This document shows positions 1-8,027 of a stretch of DNA of 64,000 nt, piece after piece (position 1 is the stretch's first letter; each line of letters begins with the position of its first letter). The stretch comes from Rhizobium leucaenae USDA 9039 (GTDB lineage Bacteria; Pseudomonadota; Alphaproteobacteria; Rhizobiales; Rhizobiaceae), in NCBI RefSeq assembly GCF_000426285.1, contig NZ_AUFB01000010.1, positions 150,709-214,708 on the forward strand. Reading direction: 5' to 3'. The notes beneath the pieces are model-generated. The model worked only from the letters and a program-made list of their open reading frames with translations, made no database searches and was not told the DNA's origin. Made by a program: the position numbers and the translations under genes.

Positions 1-588
1 CTCGATCAGGGGCAGCCGAATTTCCCCAAGCATGTACTGCCGGAGTATCTGACGAAGATCGGTGTCGAACACCGGATCGAATATCGCGACACCTATTCGA
101 TCGTGAAGGAAAAGGTGCCGGACGGCGCCACCTATTGCTCCCTCTGCTCACGTCTGCGCCGCGGCAACCTCTACCGCATCGCCCGTGAAGAGGGCTGTGA
201 CGCCCTGGTGCTCGGTCATCATCGTGAGGATATCCTCGAAACCTTCTTCATGAATTTCTTCCATGGTGGCCGGCTGGCTTCGATGCCGGCGAAGCTCCTG
301 AACGACGAGGGCGACCTTATGGTGCTGCGTCCGCTCGCCTATTCTGCCGAGGACGATCTCGCCAAGTTTGCCGCTGCCATGCAATTCCCGATTATTCCGT
401 GCGATCTCTGCGGTTCGCAGGATGGTCTGCAACGCAATGCGATGAAGGACATGCTCGCCGATATCGAACGTCGCATGCCTGGCCGCAAGGACACGATGCT
501 GCGGGCACTGGCGCATGTGAACCCGTCGCACCTGCTCGACCCGAAGCTGTTTGATTTTGCGGCGCTGATTACCGCAAAGCCGGAATAA
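1..588 (+). CDS. ttcA: tRNA 2-thiocytidine synthetase TtcA (5' end outside window)
   Basis: Frame 1 is open from the first base, so the gene begins upstream and its PP-loop (SGGKDS) is outside the window. The visible 195 residues match the C-terminal two thirds of TtcA, which thiolates C32 of some tRNAs using ATP and a [4Fe-4S] cluster in the cytoplasm. The cluster cysteines are visible as CSLC (visible residues 46-49) and a later CDLC, and the [14 protein letters not shown] stretch is typical. It reads in the same direction as the downstream Fic gene with a 75 bp gap. Sure of family; length unknown because the start is cut off. Confidence 0.93.
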   Translation, partial: LDQGQPNFPKHVLPEYLTKIGVEHRIEYRDTYSIVKEKVPDGATYCSLCSRLRRGNLYRIAREEGCDALVLGHHREDILETFFMNFFHGGRLASMPAKLLNDEGDLMVLRPLAYSAEDDLAKFAAAMQFPIIPCDLCGSQDGLQRNAMKDMLADIERRMPGRKDTMLRALAHVNPSHLLDPKLFDFAALITAKPE

Positions 589-663
589 AGAAGGGCGATG
601 GTTCTCGGCGTTTTTTCCGTCTAACCTACAATCGGATCGTCGAATTTTTGAAAGCCGTCCGGC

Positions 664-1434
664 ATGACCTCGCCCGAGCAACTTTTCGTCAAAAAGAATG
701 AGCTTGACCAGCTCAAGCGAAACATGGTCGCGGGCGGACTGGATGGTCTGGAACATGCGCAGCGGATCGACATCACCTACACGTCGAATGCGATCGAAGG
801 AAACACACTGACTGCGGGCGAGACGGCTCTGGTCATTGAAAAAGGAATCACCGTCGGCGGCAAGCCGCTCAAGGATCATCTGGAGGCCATCGACCACGCG
901 CGGGCATTGGATTGGGTGGTCGAGATTTCCGCTGATGGCAGCGGACCGATCACGGAAGCGGACATACGCAACCTCCACCATTTGGTGGTCGCACAATCAA
1001 AGCCCGAGATCGCAGGCCGCTATGCGGATCGTGCTCGTTATGTCAACACCGACGCCGGTGCGCATCATTTTCCATCACCGGCTGAAGTTGTCGCTTTGAT
1101 GGGTGATTTCTGCCGTTGGCTCGGACAAGCGAAGAATTCGCCGGAAACAGCGTTCAGAGCCCATCGGCAATTGGTCCGCATTCATCCCTTCAACGATGGC
1201 AATGGCCGCACGGCACGGCTGCTGATGAATTTGGTACTGCTGAGAGCAGGGTATCCACCTATAGCCATCCGACCGGAAGATCGCCCCGCCTACATTGCCG
1301 CTCTGGAAGAGGAGCAACGGGGCGGTGGACATGAAGCCTTTGACAAAATGATGTATCGGCGACTGGATCAGACCTTAGATCTTTATATAGACGCAGCACG
1401 GCAAGCGCGGGCTCAGCCTGTTTCCAAAAGCTGA
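664..1434 (+). CDS. Fic/DOC family protein (putative AMP transferase)
   Basis: The 256-residue protein carries a full Fic motif HPFNDGNGRTAR at residues 174-185, including the catalytic His and the phosphate-binding GNGR. Fic enzymes usually transfer AMP from ATP onto hydroxyl groups of target proteins. Near the N-terminus, SNAIEG (residues 41-46) matches the inhibitory helix motif S/T-x-x-x-E-G/N with the blocking Glu at 45. This makes it a class II self-inhibited Fic protein rather than a toxin needing a separate antitoxin, and no small antitoxin gene lies beside it. The C-terminal ~60 residues are helical and unassigned. The target is unknown. Confidence 0.88.
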   Translation: MTSPEQLFVKKNELDQLKRNMVAGGLDGLEHAQRIDITYTSNAIEGNTLTAGETALVIEKGITVGGKPLKDHLEAIDHARALDWVVEISADGSGPITEADIRNLHHLVVAQSKPEIAGRYADRARYVNTDAGAHHFPSPAEVVALMGDFCRWLGQAKNSPETAFRAHRQLVRIHPFNDGNGRTARLLMNLVLLRAGYPPIAIRPEDRPAYIAALEEEQRGGGHEAFDKMMYRRLDQTLDLYIDAARQARAQPVSKS

Positions 1435-1500
1435 GCTTTTGCCACAACCGCGTCATCGAATCGGGCATAAGAGGGGCCTCTCTTCAGGCAAAGGTCACCG

Positions 1501-2325
1501 ATGACGCTCTCCGATCCAGACTTCGAATATTTGATGGCAATAGTAGCTGAGGCTGCGGCGCGTGAAATCCTGCCGCGCTTTCGTAATCTTGGCGTTGATG
1601 GCGTTTCCGAAAAGACGTCGGCTATCGACGTGGTGACGGAAGCTGATCTGCTGGCGGAGAGGCATATCACGGCGGCGCTGAAGGCGCGCTTTCCCGACGC
1701 GCTCACCGTGGGAGAGGAAGCCTACGAGGCCGACAGGTCGGTCGTGCCGGCGTTGGCGGATGCGGAGCTCGCCTTTGTCATCGATCCCGTTGACGGCACC
1801 TTCAATTTCGCATCCGGTTCACCCCTCTTCGGAACGATCCTTGCCGTTGTCGCCAAGGGCGAGACGATTGCCGGTATCATCCATGATTCGGTGCTCGGGG
1901 ATACCGTCACCGCCATACGCGATTCCGGCGCCTATTTGCGGCGACGGGCAGGGCAGGTGACTCGGCTGGCAGTTGCCCCGGCCGTACCCTTGAGCGAGAT
2001 GGCCGGCTTGATCTCCTGGCTCTATTTGGACGAGCCGGATCGCTCGCGCATCAGCACCAATATGGCGAAGATCCGCATGCCTTTTTCGCTGAATTGTTCG
2101 GCCTATGAATATTGGTTGATTGCGTCAGGCAGGATCCACTTCATTGGCCACGCGAGGCTGATGCCGTGGGATCATCTCGCAGGCGTGCTCATTCATCAGG
2201 AGGCCGGCGGCTTTGCCGCAAAATTCGACAGTACGCCTTATCTCCCCGCCGAAACGACGGGCGGCATTATTTTGGCACCTGATGAGGAAAGCTGGCGGAT
2301 GATCCGCCGCGAGATCATTGGTTGA
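1501..2325 (+). CDS. Inositol monophosphatase family protein, copy 1
   Basis: This 274-residue protein belongs to the Mg-dependent IMPase/FBPase/CysQ superfamily. Metal ligands are visible as GEE (residues 71-73) and DPVDGT (95-100), with the later WDH element near residue 222. The substrate could be a sugar phosphate, inositol phosphate or nucleotide; the sequence does not decide. It is followed after only 17 bp by a paralogue of identical length with the same motifs, so the two form a tandem duplicated operon. Confidence 0.9.
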   Translation: MTLSDPDFEYLMAIVAEAAAREILPRFRNLGVDGVSEKTSAIDVVTEADLLAERHITAALKARFPDALTVGEEAYEADRSVVPALADAELAFVIDPVDGTFNFASGSPLFGTILAVVAKGETIAGIIHDSVLGDTVTAIRDSGAYLRRRAGQVTRLAVAPAVPLSEMAGLISWLYLDEPDRSRISTNMAKIRMPFSLNCSAYEYWLIASGRIHFIGHARLMPWDHLAGVLIHQEAGGFAAKFDSTPYLPAETTGGIILAPDEESWRMIRREIIG

Positions 2326-2342
2326 TTGGAAAGGATTGTTTC

Positions 2343-3167
2343 ATGACATCGCCCGTCGACGTTACGACACTAGCCGAGCTTTTGCGCCGTACAGCGCAGG
2401 CGGAAATTCTGCCACGTTTTCGCAGACTCGGCAGTGACGATGTCCGCGCCAAGAGCGAGGCGACCGATCTCGTGACCGAAGCGGATGAGCAGGCCGAACG
2501 GATGATCAAGGCGGAGGTCGAACAGCTTTGGCCGGGTGCGCTTTTCATCGGCGAAGAGTCGGTTGCCGCAGAACCGGCGCTACTTAGCAAGATATCCGGC
2601 GCGGAGCTGGCCATCATCGTCGATCCCATCGACGGCACCTTCAATTTTGCCTCCGGCATCCCCGCATTCGGCGTCATGGCCTCTGTGATCTCCAAGGGTG
2701 AGACGGTGGCCGGCATTATCTTTGATCCGATGGGCGACGATTGGGTGCTGGCGGAAAAGGGTGGAGGAGCTTGGCTCCGACGGCCGGATGGTGAGGCACA
2801 GCGCCTCTCCGTGGCGACGCCGGTTGCGCTGGAAGACATGGTCGGCATGGCCTCCACCGGCTACCTGCCGAAGGAAAAACGCGCTGAGATCATGGGCAAT
2901 CTCGCCAAGGTACGCTTTCTCACCAACTACCGGTGCGCTGCCCATGAATACCGCACCTTCGCCGCCGGGCATGTCCATTATCTCATGTATAATAAGCTGA
3001 TGCCGTGGGATCACTTAGCCGGCGCTCTGATTTCCGAGGAGGCGGGAGCCTATGCGAGGCGCCTCGACGGCTCGCCCTATCTGCCGCATCATGTTGACGG
3101 CGGCCTGTTGGTTACGCCGGACAAGACATCATGGGAAGTGTTGCGGCGAGAGGTTTTCACCGTTTGA
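2343..3167 (+). CDS. Inositol monophosphatase family protein, copy 2
   Basis: This 274-residue paralogue of the preceding gene has GEES (70-73), DPIDGT (94-99) and a C-terminal MPWDHLAG element. I chose ATG 2343 because GGAAAGGA sits about 8 bp upstream; an in-frame TTG at 2322 is less likely. The two copies align along their whole length but have diverged substantially, so the duplication is not recent. Separate substrates or a heteromeric enzyme are both possible. Phosphatase activity is a family inference. Confidence 0.9.
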   Translation: MTSPVDVTTLAELLRRTAQAEILPRFRRLGSDDVRAKSEATDLVTEADEQAERMIKAEVEQLWPGALFIGEESVAAEPALLSKISGAELAIIVDPIDGTFNFASGIPAFGVMASVISKGETVAGIIFDPMGDDWVLAEKGGGAWLRRPDGEAQRLSVATPVALEDMVGMASTGYLPKEKRAEIMGNLAKVRFLTNYRCAAHEYRTFAAGHVHYLMYNKLMPWDHLAGALISEEAGAYARRLDGSPYLPHHVDGGLLVTPDKTSWEVLRREVFTV

Positions 3168-3266
3168 GATAGCGGTGTTCCCACTTGGAAAGTCGTGGAC
3201 GGAACATTATGTTCACTCACGCTATGCAACCGCCATTCGGCGGGACCTCCGGCTGGGACAAGCGAG

Positions 3267-4187
3267 ATGACCGAAACGAGCCGCAAGCTGACGACCATCT
3301 TCTCCGCCGACGTTCAAGATTATACGCGCCTGATGCGGAACGACGAGGAAGGCACACTCGCTACGCTGAAGCGCTATCGAGACGCCATGGCGCGACTGAT
3401 CGAAGCGCATGGTGGCCGGGTGATCAACACCTGGGGTGACGGCGTATTTGCTGAGTTCCCCAGCGTTGTCGAGGCCTTGCGCGCGGCAATCGACGTTCAA
3501 AACGAACTTGCCGGTTACAATGCCAGCAGCGACTCCGATACGCAGATGCTCTTCCGCATCGGTCTCAACCTTGGCGACGTCATCGCCGAAGGCAACGATA
3601 TCTATGGCGACGGCGTCAACATCGCCGCGCGCCTTCAGGCCTGTGCGGTCGCCGGCGGTATTGTCATTTCGAATACGGTCTACGACCAGGTCCGCAACAA
3701 GGTCGCCGTCGGCTTCGATTTTCTCGGCCAATTGGAGGTCAAGAATATAGTCGGCGGCGTGCCGAGCTATGCGGTACGGATCGGCGCGCCTCAAACTGAT
3801 TCGCCACCCACCAATCCCCGCACCGTCCGAGAGCACGTTCCCAGTGCGCCTAAGACGATTGTAGAAACTGCCACACGCGGTGAGCGGAGTTACGGCGTGC
3901 TTGCGGTGATCGCTGTAGGTTTGGTGGTGCTGAATATTCTCGCATGGCACGGCGAGTTTTGGGCCGCCTGGCCTGTGCTTGGTCTCGCGATGGTGGCCGG
4001 GCTTCGCTGGGCGCGAACGAACACCCAGTTTGATCGCCGCCTCGCCACTTTCGCCGTGGTCGGCGCGGGCATCGTCGGGATCAATCTTCTGTCATGGCAC
4101 GGCACACCCTGGGCGATCTGGCCGCTATTGGGCCTAGCGGTTCTTGCCGGCATTCGCTGGGTCAGGCGCCAACGCGGCGATGTCTGA
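3267..4187 (+). CDS. Class III adenylate/guanylate cyclase with C-terminal membrane hairpins
   Basis: Residues ~8-175 form a class III nucleotidyl cyclase domain. The metal-binding aspartates are seen at D15 (FSADVQDYT) and D58 (WGDGVFAEF), and the dimer region contains GDGVNIAARLQ. The domain should make cAMP or cGMP from the nucleotide triphosphate. Unusually, the membrane part is C-terminal: two hydrophobic hairpins (about residues 210-250 and 255-300) repeat the same pattern, each with a W-H-G turn and an AGxRW end. ATG 3267 begins at MTETSRKL just before the domain; an in-frame GTG at 3195 would add 24 unconserved residues. It is transcribed away from the MFS genes. Confidence 0.88.
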   Translation: MTETSRKLTTIFSADVQDYTRLMRNDEEGTLATLKRYRDAMARLIEAHGGRVINTWGDGVFAEFPSVVEALRAAIDVQNELAGYNASSDSDTQMLFRIGLNLGDVIAEGNDIYGDGVNIAARLQACAVAGGIVISNTVYDQVRNKVAVGFDFLGQLEVKNIVGGVPSYAVRIGAPQTDSPPTNPRTVREHVPSAPKTIVETATRGERSYGVLAVIAVGLVVLNILAWHGEFWAAWPVLGLAMVAGLRWARTNTQFDRRLATFAVVGAGIVGINLLSWHGTPWAIWPLLGLAVLAGIRWVRRQRGDV

Positions 4188-4209
4188 CGCCGCGTCGAAG
4201 GACTGCCAT

Positions 4210-5490
4210 TCAGACATGACCCATGCCGGGTTCAAGCTGCGGGTCGTCGCCCGGATGGGTGAAGAGCCTGCCCTTTTCCGCCCATAGTGTCGCAATGATC
4301 GTCAAGGCACCGAAGATCGTGAAGCCGGCGATCAGCGGCTGGACGGTTCCATCGAACATCTGGCCGACGATGCCTCCGAGCAATACGCCGCCGGTGGTGG
4401 AGATGGAGCTGGTAATTGCGGCAGCCGTGCCCGCCAGATGCCCCATCGGCTCCAGGCTGATGGCCATGAAATTGGTGGTGATGACCGCAAACATCATCAG
4501 CATCACCGAGATCAGTACATAGGTGAACAAGAAGCTCGGCAGACCAGTCGTACCGGCGACATAGCCGAAAGCGCCGAGAACGGTGAAGATGATCATCGCG
4601 ACGTGCGAGATGCGCCGCATGCCATAGCTGCGAACGAAATAGCCGTTGGCGAATTGCGCAACCGCAGTGCCCGCCGCCGTCGCGGCAAAAGCGATGGGAA
4701 ACCATTCGCCGAGGCCATAGACTTCACCGAAAACCTGCTGAACCGAGACCACGTAGGCGCAGATGACGCCGGTAAAAAGAGTCAAGCCGATCATGTAGCC
4801 GCAGGTAACACGGTTGGTCAGCACCGTTTTGAAGCCGGAAACGACCGAACTGACGGACAACGGCAGGCGCTCATTGTCAGGCAACGTCTCCTTCATGCGA
4901 AGGAACGCGATGAGAAAGAGAACGGCACTTGCGATACCCAGTGCGATGAATATCCATTGCCAGTTCGAATGGGCAACGATCATTTGCCCGACGAAAGGTG
5001 CGACCATCGGCATGATCATGAAAACGATGGTGACATAGGACATGACCCGCGCCATTTCACGGCCACCGAAGCAATCGCGGACGATCGCCAAGGTCGTGAT
5101 ACGAACAGCGGCGGCACCGACGCCCTGAATGAAGCGCAATACCAGCAGTGTGGTGAGGCTGCCGCTCCAAGCGGCTGCGAAAAGCGTTACCGTGTAGAAG
5201 ATAAGGCCGCCGAGGAGGATGTTCCGCCGGCCATAGGCGTCGGACAGGCTGCCGAAAAATAGCTGGCAGATACCGAAGCCGAGGAAATAGACACCGATGA
5301 CCAATTGCGTGTCATTGGGATTGGCGACCGCCAGCGACTGCCCGATATTCGGTAGGGCCGGCAACATGCTGTCTATGCCCATCGAGATGCTCGCCGTCAT
5401 CAGCGCGATGATGATGATGAATTCGGCGATGCCGAGGCCGATGCGGGCGGAGCCGGATTGCTCCGCGAGTTTTGTTTGGGTCGGATTCAT
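4210..5490 (-). CDS. MFS multidrug efflux protein, Bcr/CflA type, copy 2
   Basis: The 426-residue membrane protein has 12 predicted hydrophobic segments and the Bcr/CflA subgroup signature, with the loop 2-3 motif GSLSDAYGRR and the FIQGVGAAAVR element in helix 4. Such proteins export small drugs or metabolites by proton antiport across the inner membrane. It lies 12 bp downstream of a second gene of the same family on the same strand, and the two are clear paralogues. The substrate cannot be read from sequence. Confidence 0.9.
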   Translation of the reverse strand: MNPTQTKLAEQSGSARIGLGIAEFIIIIALMTASISMGIDSMLPALPNIGQSLAVANPNDTQLVIGVYFLGFGICQLFFGSLSDAYGRRNILLGGLIFYTVTLFAAAWSGSLTTLLVLRFIQGVGAAAVRITTLAIVRDCFGGREMARVMSYVTIVFMIMPMVAPFVGQMIVAHSNWQWIFIALGIASAVLFLIAFLRMKETLPDNERLPLSVSSVVSGFKTVLTNRVTCGYMIGLTLFTGVICAYVVSVQQVFGEVYGLGEWFPIAFAATAAGTAVAQFANGYFVRSYGMRRISHVAMIIFTVLGAFGYVAGTTGLPSFLFTYVLISVMLMMFAVITTNFMAISLEPMGHLAGTAAAITSSISTTGGVLLGGIVGQMFDGTVQPLIAGFTIFGALTIIATLWAEKGRLFTHPGDDPQLEPGMGHV

Positions 5491-5502
5491 ATCATATGCC
5501 TG

Positions 5503-6798
5503 TCAGTGAAGGGCCAGAGACTGATCGGAGGGCGGCGGCGCATTCTGTGGCCTGAAAAGCCGCCCTTTCTCGGCAATGAGCACGAAGCCGATGCCGATCA
5601 GCGAGACCGTAAAGTAGCCGACGATCATCGGCGTTGCCGTCCCGTCGTAGAGCTGACCGATCACCGCGCCGATCGAGGCACCGCCGACCGTGCTCATGAA
5701 GCCGAGCACCGAAGACGCCGTGCCGGCGACATGGCCCAATGGCTCCATGGCGAGCGAATTGAAGTTCGAGCCGATCCATCCGAACTGGAACATGGCGAGC
5801 GCGAAGAGGATCATGAACAGCGGGAAGGGCATTGGTGCCGGACCATAGAGCTGCACCATCAGCCACAGGAAGGTGATGGTTGCGAAGCCGAACAGGGCCG
5901 CATGCGACAGCCGACGCATGCCGAAGCGCCCGACGAGCTGCGAATTTATAAAGGAGGAGAGCGCCATGAACAGCGCGACGCCGCCAAAGGCAAGAGGTGT
6001 GTAGACGCCGAGCCCGTATATGTCGTTATAGACCTGCTGCGCCGAATTGATGAAGCCGAACAGCGCTCCGAACAGGAAGGTGTTGGCAATCGTGTAACAC
6101 AGGGCGACGCGGTTCGTCAGAACCATGCCGAAGCCGGAAATGACGGATTTTACGGTGAGGGGGCGGACGTTCTCCGACCTGAGCGTTTCCGGCAGCCGGA
6201 AATACATCCAGATGCCGACAAGCGTTGCCATAGTGCCGATGAAGACGAAGATCATGTGCCAGGTGCTGACCAGCATGATGACCTGCCCGCTTCCCGGCGC
6301 GATGACTGGAACGATCATGAAAACCATCATGATCAGCGACATGACCTCGGCCATTTGACGGCCGCCGAAAACGTCGCGGACGATCGAGATGGTGATGACG
6401 CGCGTTGCCGCAGATCCCAGGCCCTGGATGAAGCGCAGGGCAAGCAGGCCGGCAAAGGACGGGATCAGCGCAATGCCGAAGGCGGAGACGATATAGACGG
6501 AAAGGCCGATCAGCAGCGGCACGCGGCGGCCGAAGCGGTCAGACAGCGGGCCGTAGAAAAGCTGCGCCGAGCCGAAACCGATCAGATAAGCGGTTACGAC
6601 ATATTGCCGATGATTTTCGTTTTCCACGCCGAGGCTGGAGCCGATCTGCTGCAGGGCGGGGATCATGATGTCGATGGCCAGCGAATTGACCGCCATCAGG
6701 AAGGCGGCGAGCACAATGAACTCGCGTTTGCCCATGGGCAATTGCCCCTGGGACGTAGCCTGGGATGTAGTCGTCACGGTTTTTTTTCCCATAAACAT
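5503..6798 (-). CDS. MFS multidrug efflux protein, Bcr/CflA type, copy 1
   Basis: This 431-residue 12-helix transporter has the GPLSDRFGRR loop motif and FIQGLGSAATR in helix 4, as in Bcr/CflA exporters. The start is uncertain: ATG 6798 has no good Shine-Dalgarno, a second ATG lies two codons in, and ATG 6735 (MGKREF) starts immediately before helix 1. It is upstream of its paralogue and downstream of grxD, separated from grxD by a GC-rich inverted repeat. The pair looks like a duplicated two-pump operon. Confidence 0.9.
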   Translation of the reverse strand: MFMGKKTVTTTSQATSQGQLPMGKREFIVLAAFLMAVNSLAIDIMIPALQQIGSSLGVENENHRQYVVTAYLIGFGSAQLFYGPLSDRFGRRVPLLIGLSVYIVSAFGIALIPSFAGLLALRFIQGLGSAATRVITISIVRDVFGGRQMAEVMSLIMMVFMIVPVIAPGSGQVIMLVSTWHMIFVFIGTMATLVGIWMYFRLPETLRSENVRPLTVKSVISGFGMVLTNRVALCYTIANTFLFGALFGFINSAQQVYNDIYGLGVYTPLAFGGVALFMALSSFINSQLVGRFGMRRLSHAALFGFATITFLWLMVQLYGPAPMPFPLFMILFALAMFQFGWIGSNFNSLAMEPLGHVAGTASSVLGFMSTVGGASIGAVIGQLYDGTATPMIVGYFTVSLIGIGFVLIAEKGRLFRPQNAPPPSDQSLALH

Positions 6799-6802
6799 AT
6801 CA

Positions 6803-6826
6803 AGGCGCCGCCCGGCGGCAGCGCCT
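6803..6826 (-). terminator. Possible weak terminator or attenuator between grxD and the efflux genes
   Basis: AGGCGC (6803-6808) pairs with GCGCCT (6821-6826), extended by an inner GCC/GGC step. It lies about 50 bp after the grxD stop and ends only 4 bp before the nominal ATG of the first efflux gene. The bases after it on the minus strand are only moderately T-rich (TTGATATGTTT), so it could equally be a structure limiting ribosome access. Confidence 0.4.
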
Positions 6827-6876
6827 CATCAACTGAATTGGACTATGGAAACCGGACGGAAGAGCCCGGTGACCGG

Positions 6877-7212
6877 TCAGGCGGCGCCGCGGACGGCGAT
6901 ACCATGTTCCTGGAAGTGCTGCTGCAACTCGCCCGCCTGGAACATTTCGCGCACGATGTCACACCCGCCGACAAACTCGCCCTTCACATAGAGCTGGGGA
7001 ATGGTGGGCCAATTGGAATAGTCCTTGATGCCCTGGCGAATTTCCGAATCGGCCAGAACATTGATGCCCTTATAGTCGACACCGATATAGTCGAGGATCT
7101 GAACCACCTGGCCCGAGAAACCACACTGCGGGAACTGCGGCGTACCCTTCATGAAGAGAACAACGTCGTTGGTCTTCACTTCGTTGTCGATGAATTCGTT
7201 AATGCCGCTCAT
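6877..7212 (-). CDS. grxD: Monothiol glutaredoxin (Grx4 family)
   Basis: The 111-residue cytoplasmic protein has the CGFS active site (30-33) and the [19 protein letters not shown] region that binds glutathione, both diagnostic of Grx4/GrxD. These proteins carry [2Fe-2S] clusters, usually with a BolA partner, and hand them to targets or iron sensors. ATG 7212 (MSGINEF) is supported by AAGGACG 5-6 bp upstream; the 14-residue extension to 7254 is not conserved-looking. A bolA gene lies about 2 kb away on the same strand, with two unrelated plus-strand genes between. Confidence 0.94.
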   Translation of the reverse strand: MSGINEFIDNEVKTNDVVLFMKGTPQFPQCGFSGQVVQILDYIGVDYKGINVLADSEIRQGIKDYSNWPTIPQLYVKGEFVGGCDIVREMFQAGELQQHFQEHGIAVRGAA

Positions 7213-7586
7213 ATTTCGTCCTTTCACATGCGGGTTCAAGGTCCGCAGCTTCAAATCTTATCCTTAAATAGCAAGGTGAAGGTTCGATTTCCAGCCGCAA
7301 TCATGCACCCGATATGTTTTTCATCGCATGAATGGGTTTTCGGGCAACAATGGTTCCGAATGATGGCGCCGCATTGGAATTAGCATCTTTTTTTGAACAG
7401 TGCGTTTTGAAATCGCTTCTTCAACGTGGAAGCTGAACAACACACATACAGGATAAACAAGGGACGCTTAGTATCGTGCCGCCGGCCTATTTTGCCGGTA
7501 GCGGGAAATTGTCGAGGCATGGCGGCGAAGGCCACATGGCGGGTGTCAGTCCCTTTTTTTACATGCATTTTCAGGGAGTGGACACC
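7213..7586. other. 374-bp intergenic region between grxD and a small membrane protein gene
   Basis: This gap must hold the grxD promoter (minus) and the promoter of the small gene at 7587 (plus). I see no protein-coding signal. At 7459-7560 it contains nested inverted repeats closed by AAGGGAC (7459-7465) and GTCCCTT (7549-7555), directly followed by a T run to 7560. This resembles a structured leader or small RNA, treated in the findings. Confidence 0.5.
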
Positions 7587-7886
7587 ATGAGCCATCATCA
7601 CTATTCCGACGGCCAAGTCGGCGAAGAGCGCGAATTTTATAGCGCCGACGAGACGAGTGAAGGCGAAAGGGAATATTACGAACATGTTCGCACCCCCAGA
7701 GCATCAATGCTGAACAGCGCCATCACAGTCAGCATCATTGTTTTAGTTCTCAGTATCGCGTTCGGCTATCGCGCCTCCACAATCCCAGCGCCGCAGGTGC
7801 AATCTGCGACCGTTCAGAAGATCATGATTGCTCCGTCGAGCGATTCCTGTGCCGAGCTTTCGCCCTATGCCGGCAGCGATTGCTAA
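7587..7886 (+). CDS. Small single-pass membrane protein, unknown function
   Basis: The predicted protein has 99 residues: an acidic, Tyr- and His-rich head (1-40), one hydrophobic helix (about 48-65, ITVSIIVLVLSIAFGY) and a ~35-residue tail with two cysteines near the C-terminus. ATG 7587 follows a purine-rich CAGGGAG; ATG 7563 is an in-frame alternative adding eight residues. No family is recognised. It is flanked by grxD and by another unknown plus-strand gene, between grxD and bolA. Confidence 0.6.
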   Translation: MSHHHYSDGQVGEEREFYSADETSEGEREYYEHVRTPRASMLNSAITVSIIVLVLSIAFGYRASTIPAPQVQSATVQKIMIAPSSDSCAELSPYAGSDC

Positions 7887-8027
7887 TGTCGGAAATTCCT
7901 TAACCATATGGTGGGAGCCTATCGATCAGCTTTCACCATAGGCTGCCATGAAAAAGCCGACAGGTGATGATGTTGACAGCATCCTATGTCCATGTGACGC
8001 CGCCAACCTGCCGGGATTAAGAATATT

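Noticed and set aside
664..1434. Fic protein as half of a Fic toxin-antitoxin pair
   Set aside because: The inhibitory SNAIEG motif is within the protein itself, so no partner is needed, and none is adjacent.
5458..7383. 641-codon open frame on the plus strand
   Set aside because: It is antisense to an efflux gene and grxD, has His/Asp/Arg-rich low-complexity composition, and no domain. High GC leaves the opposite strand open.
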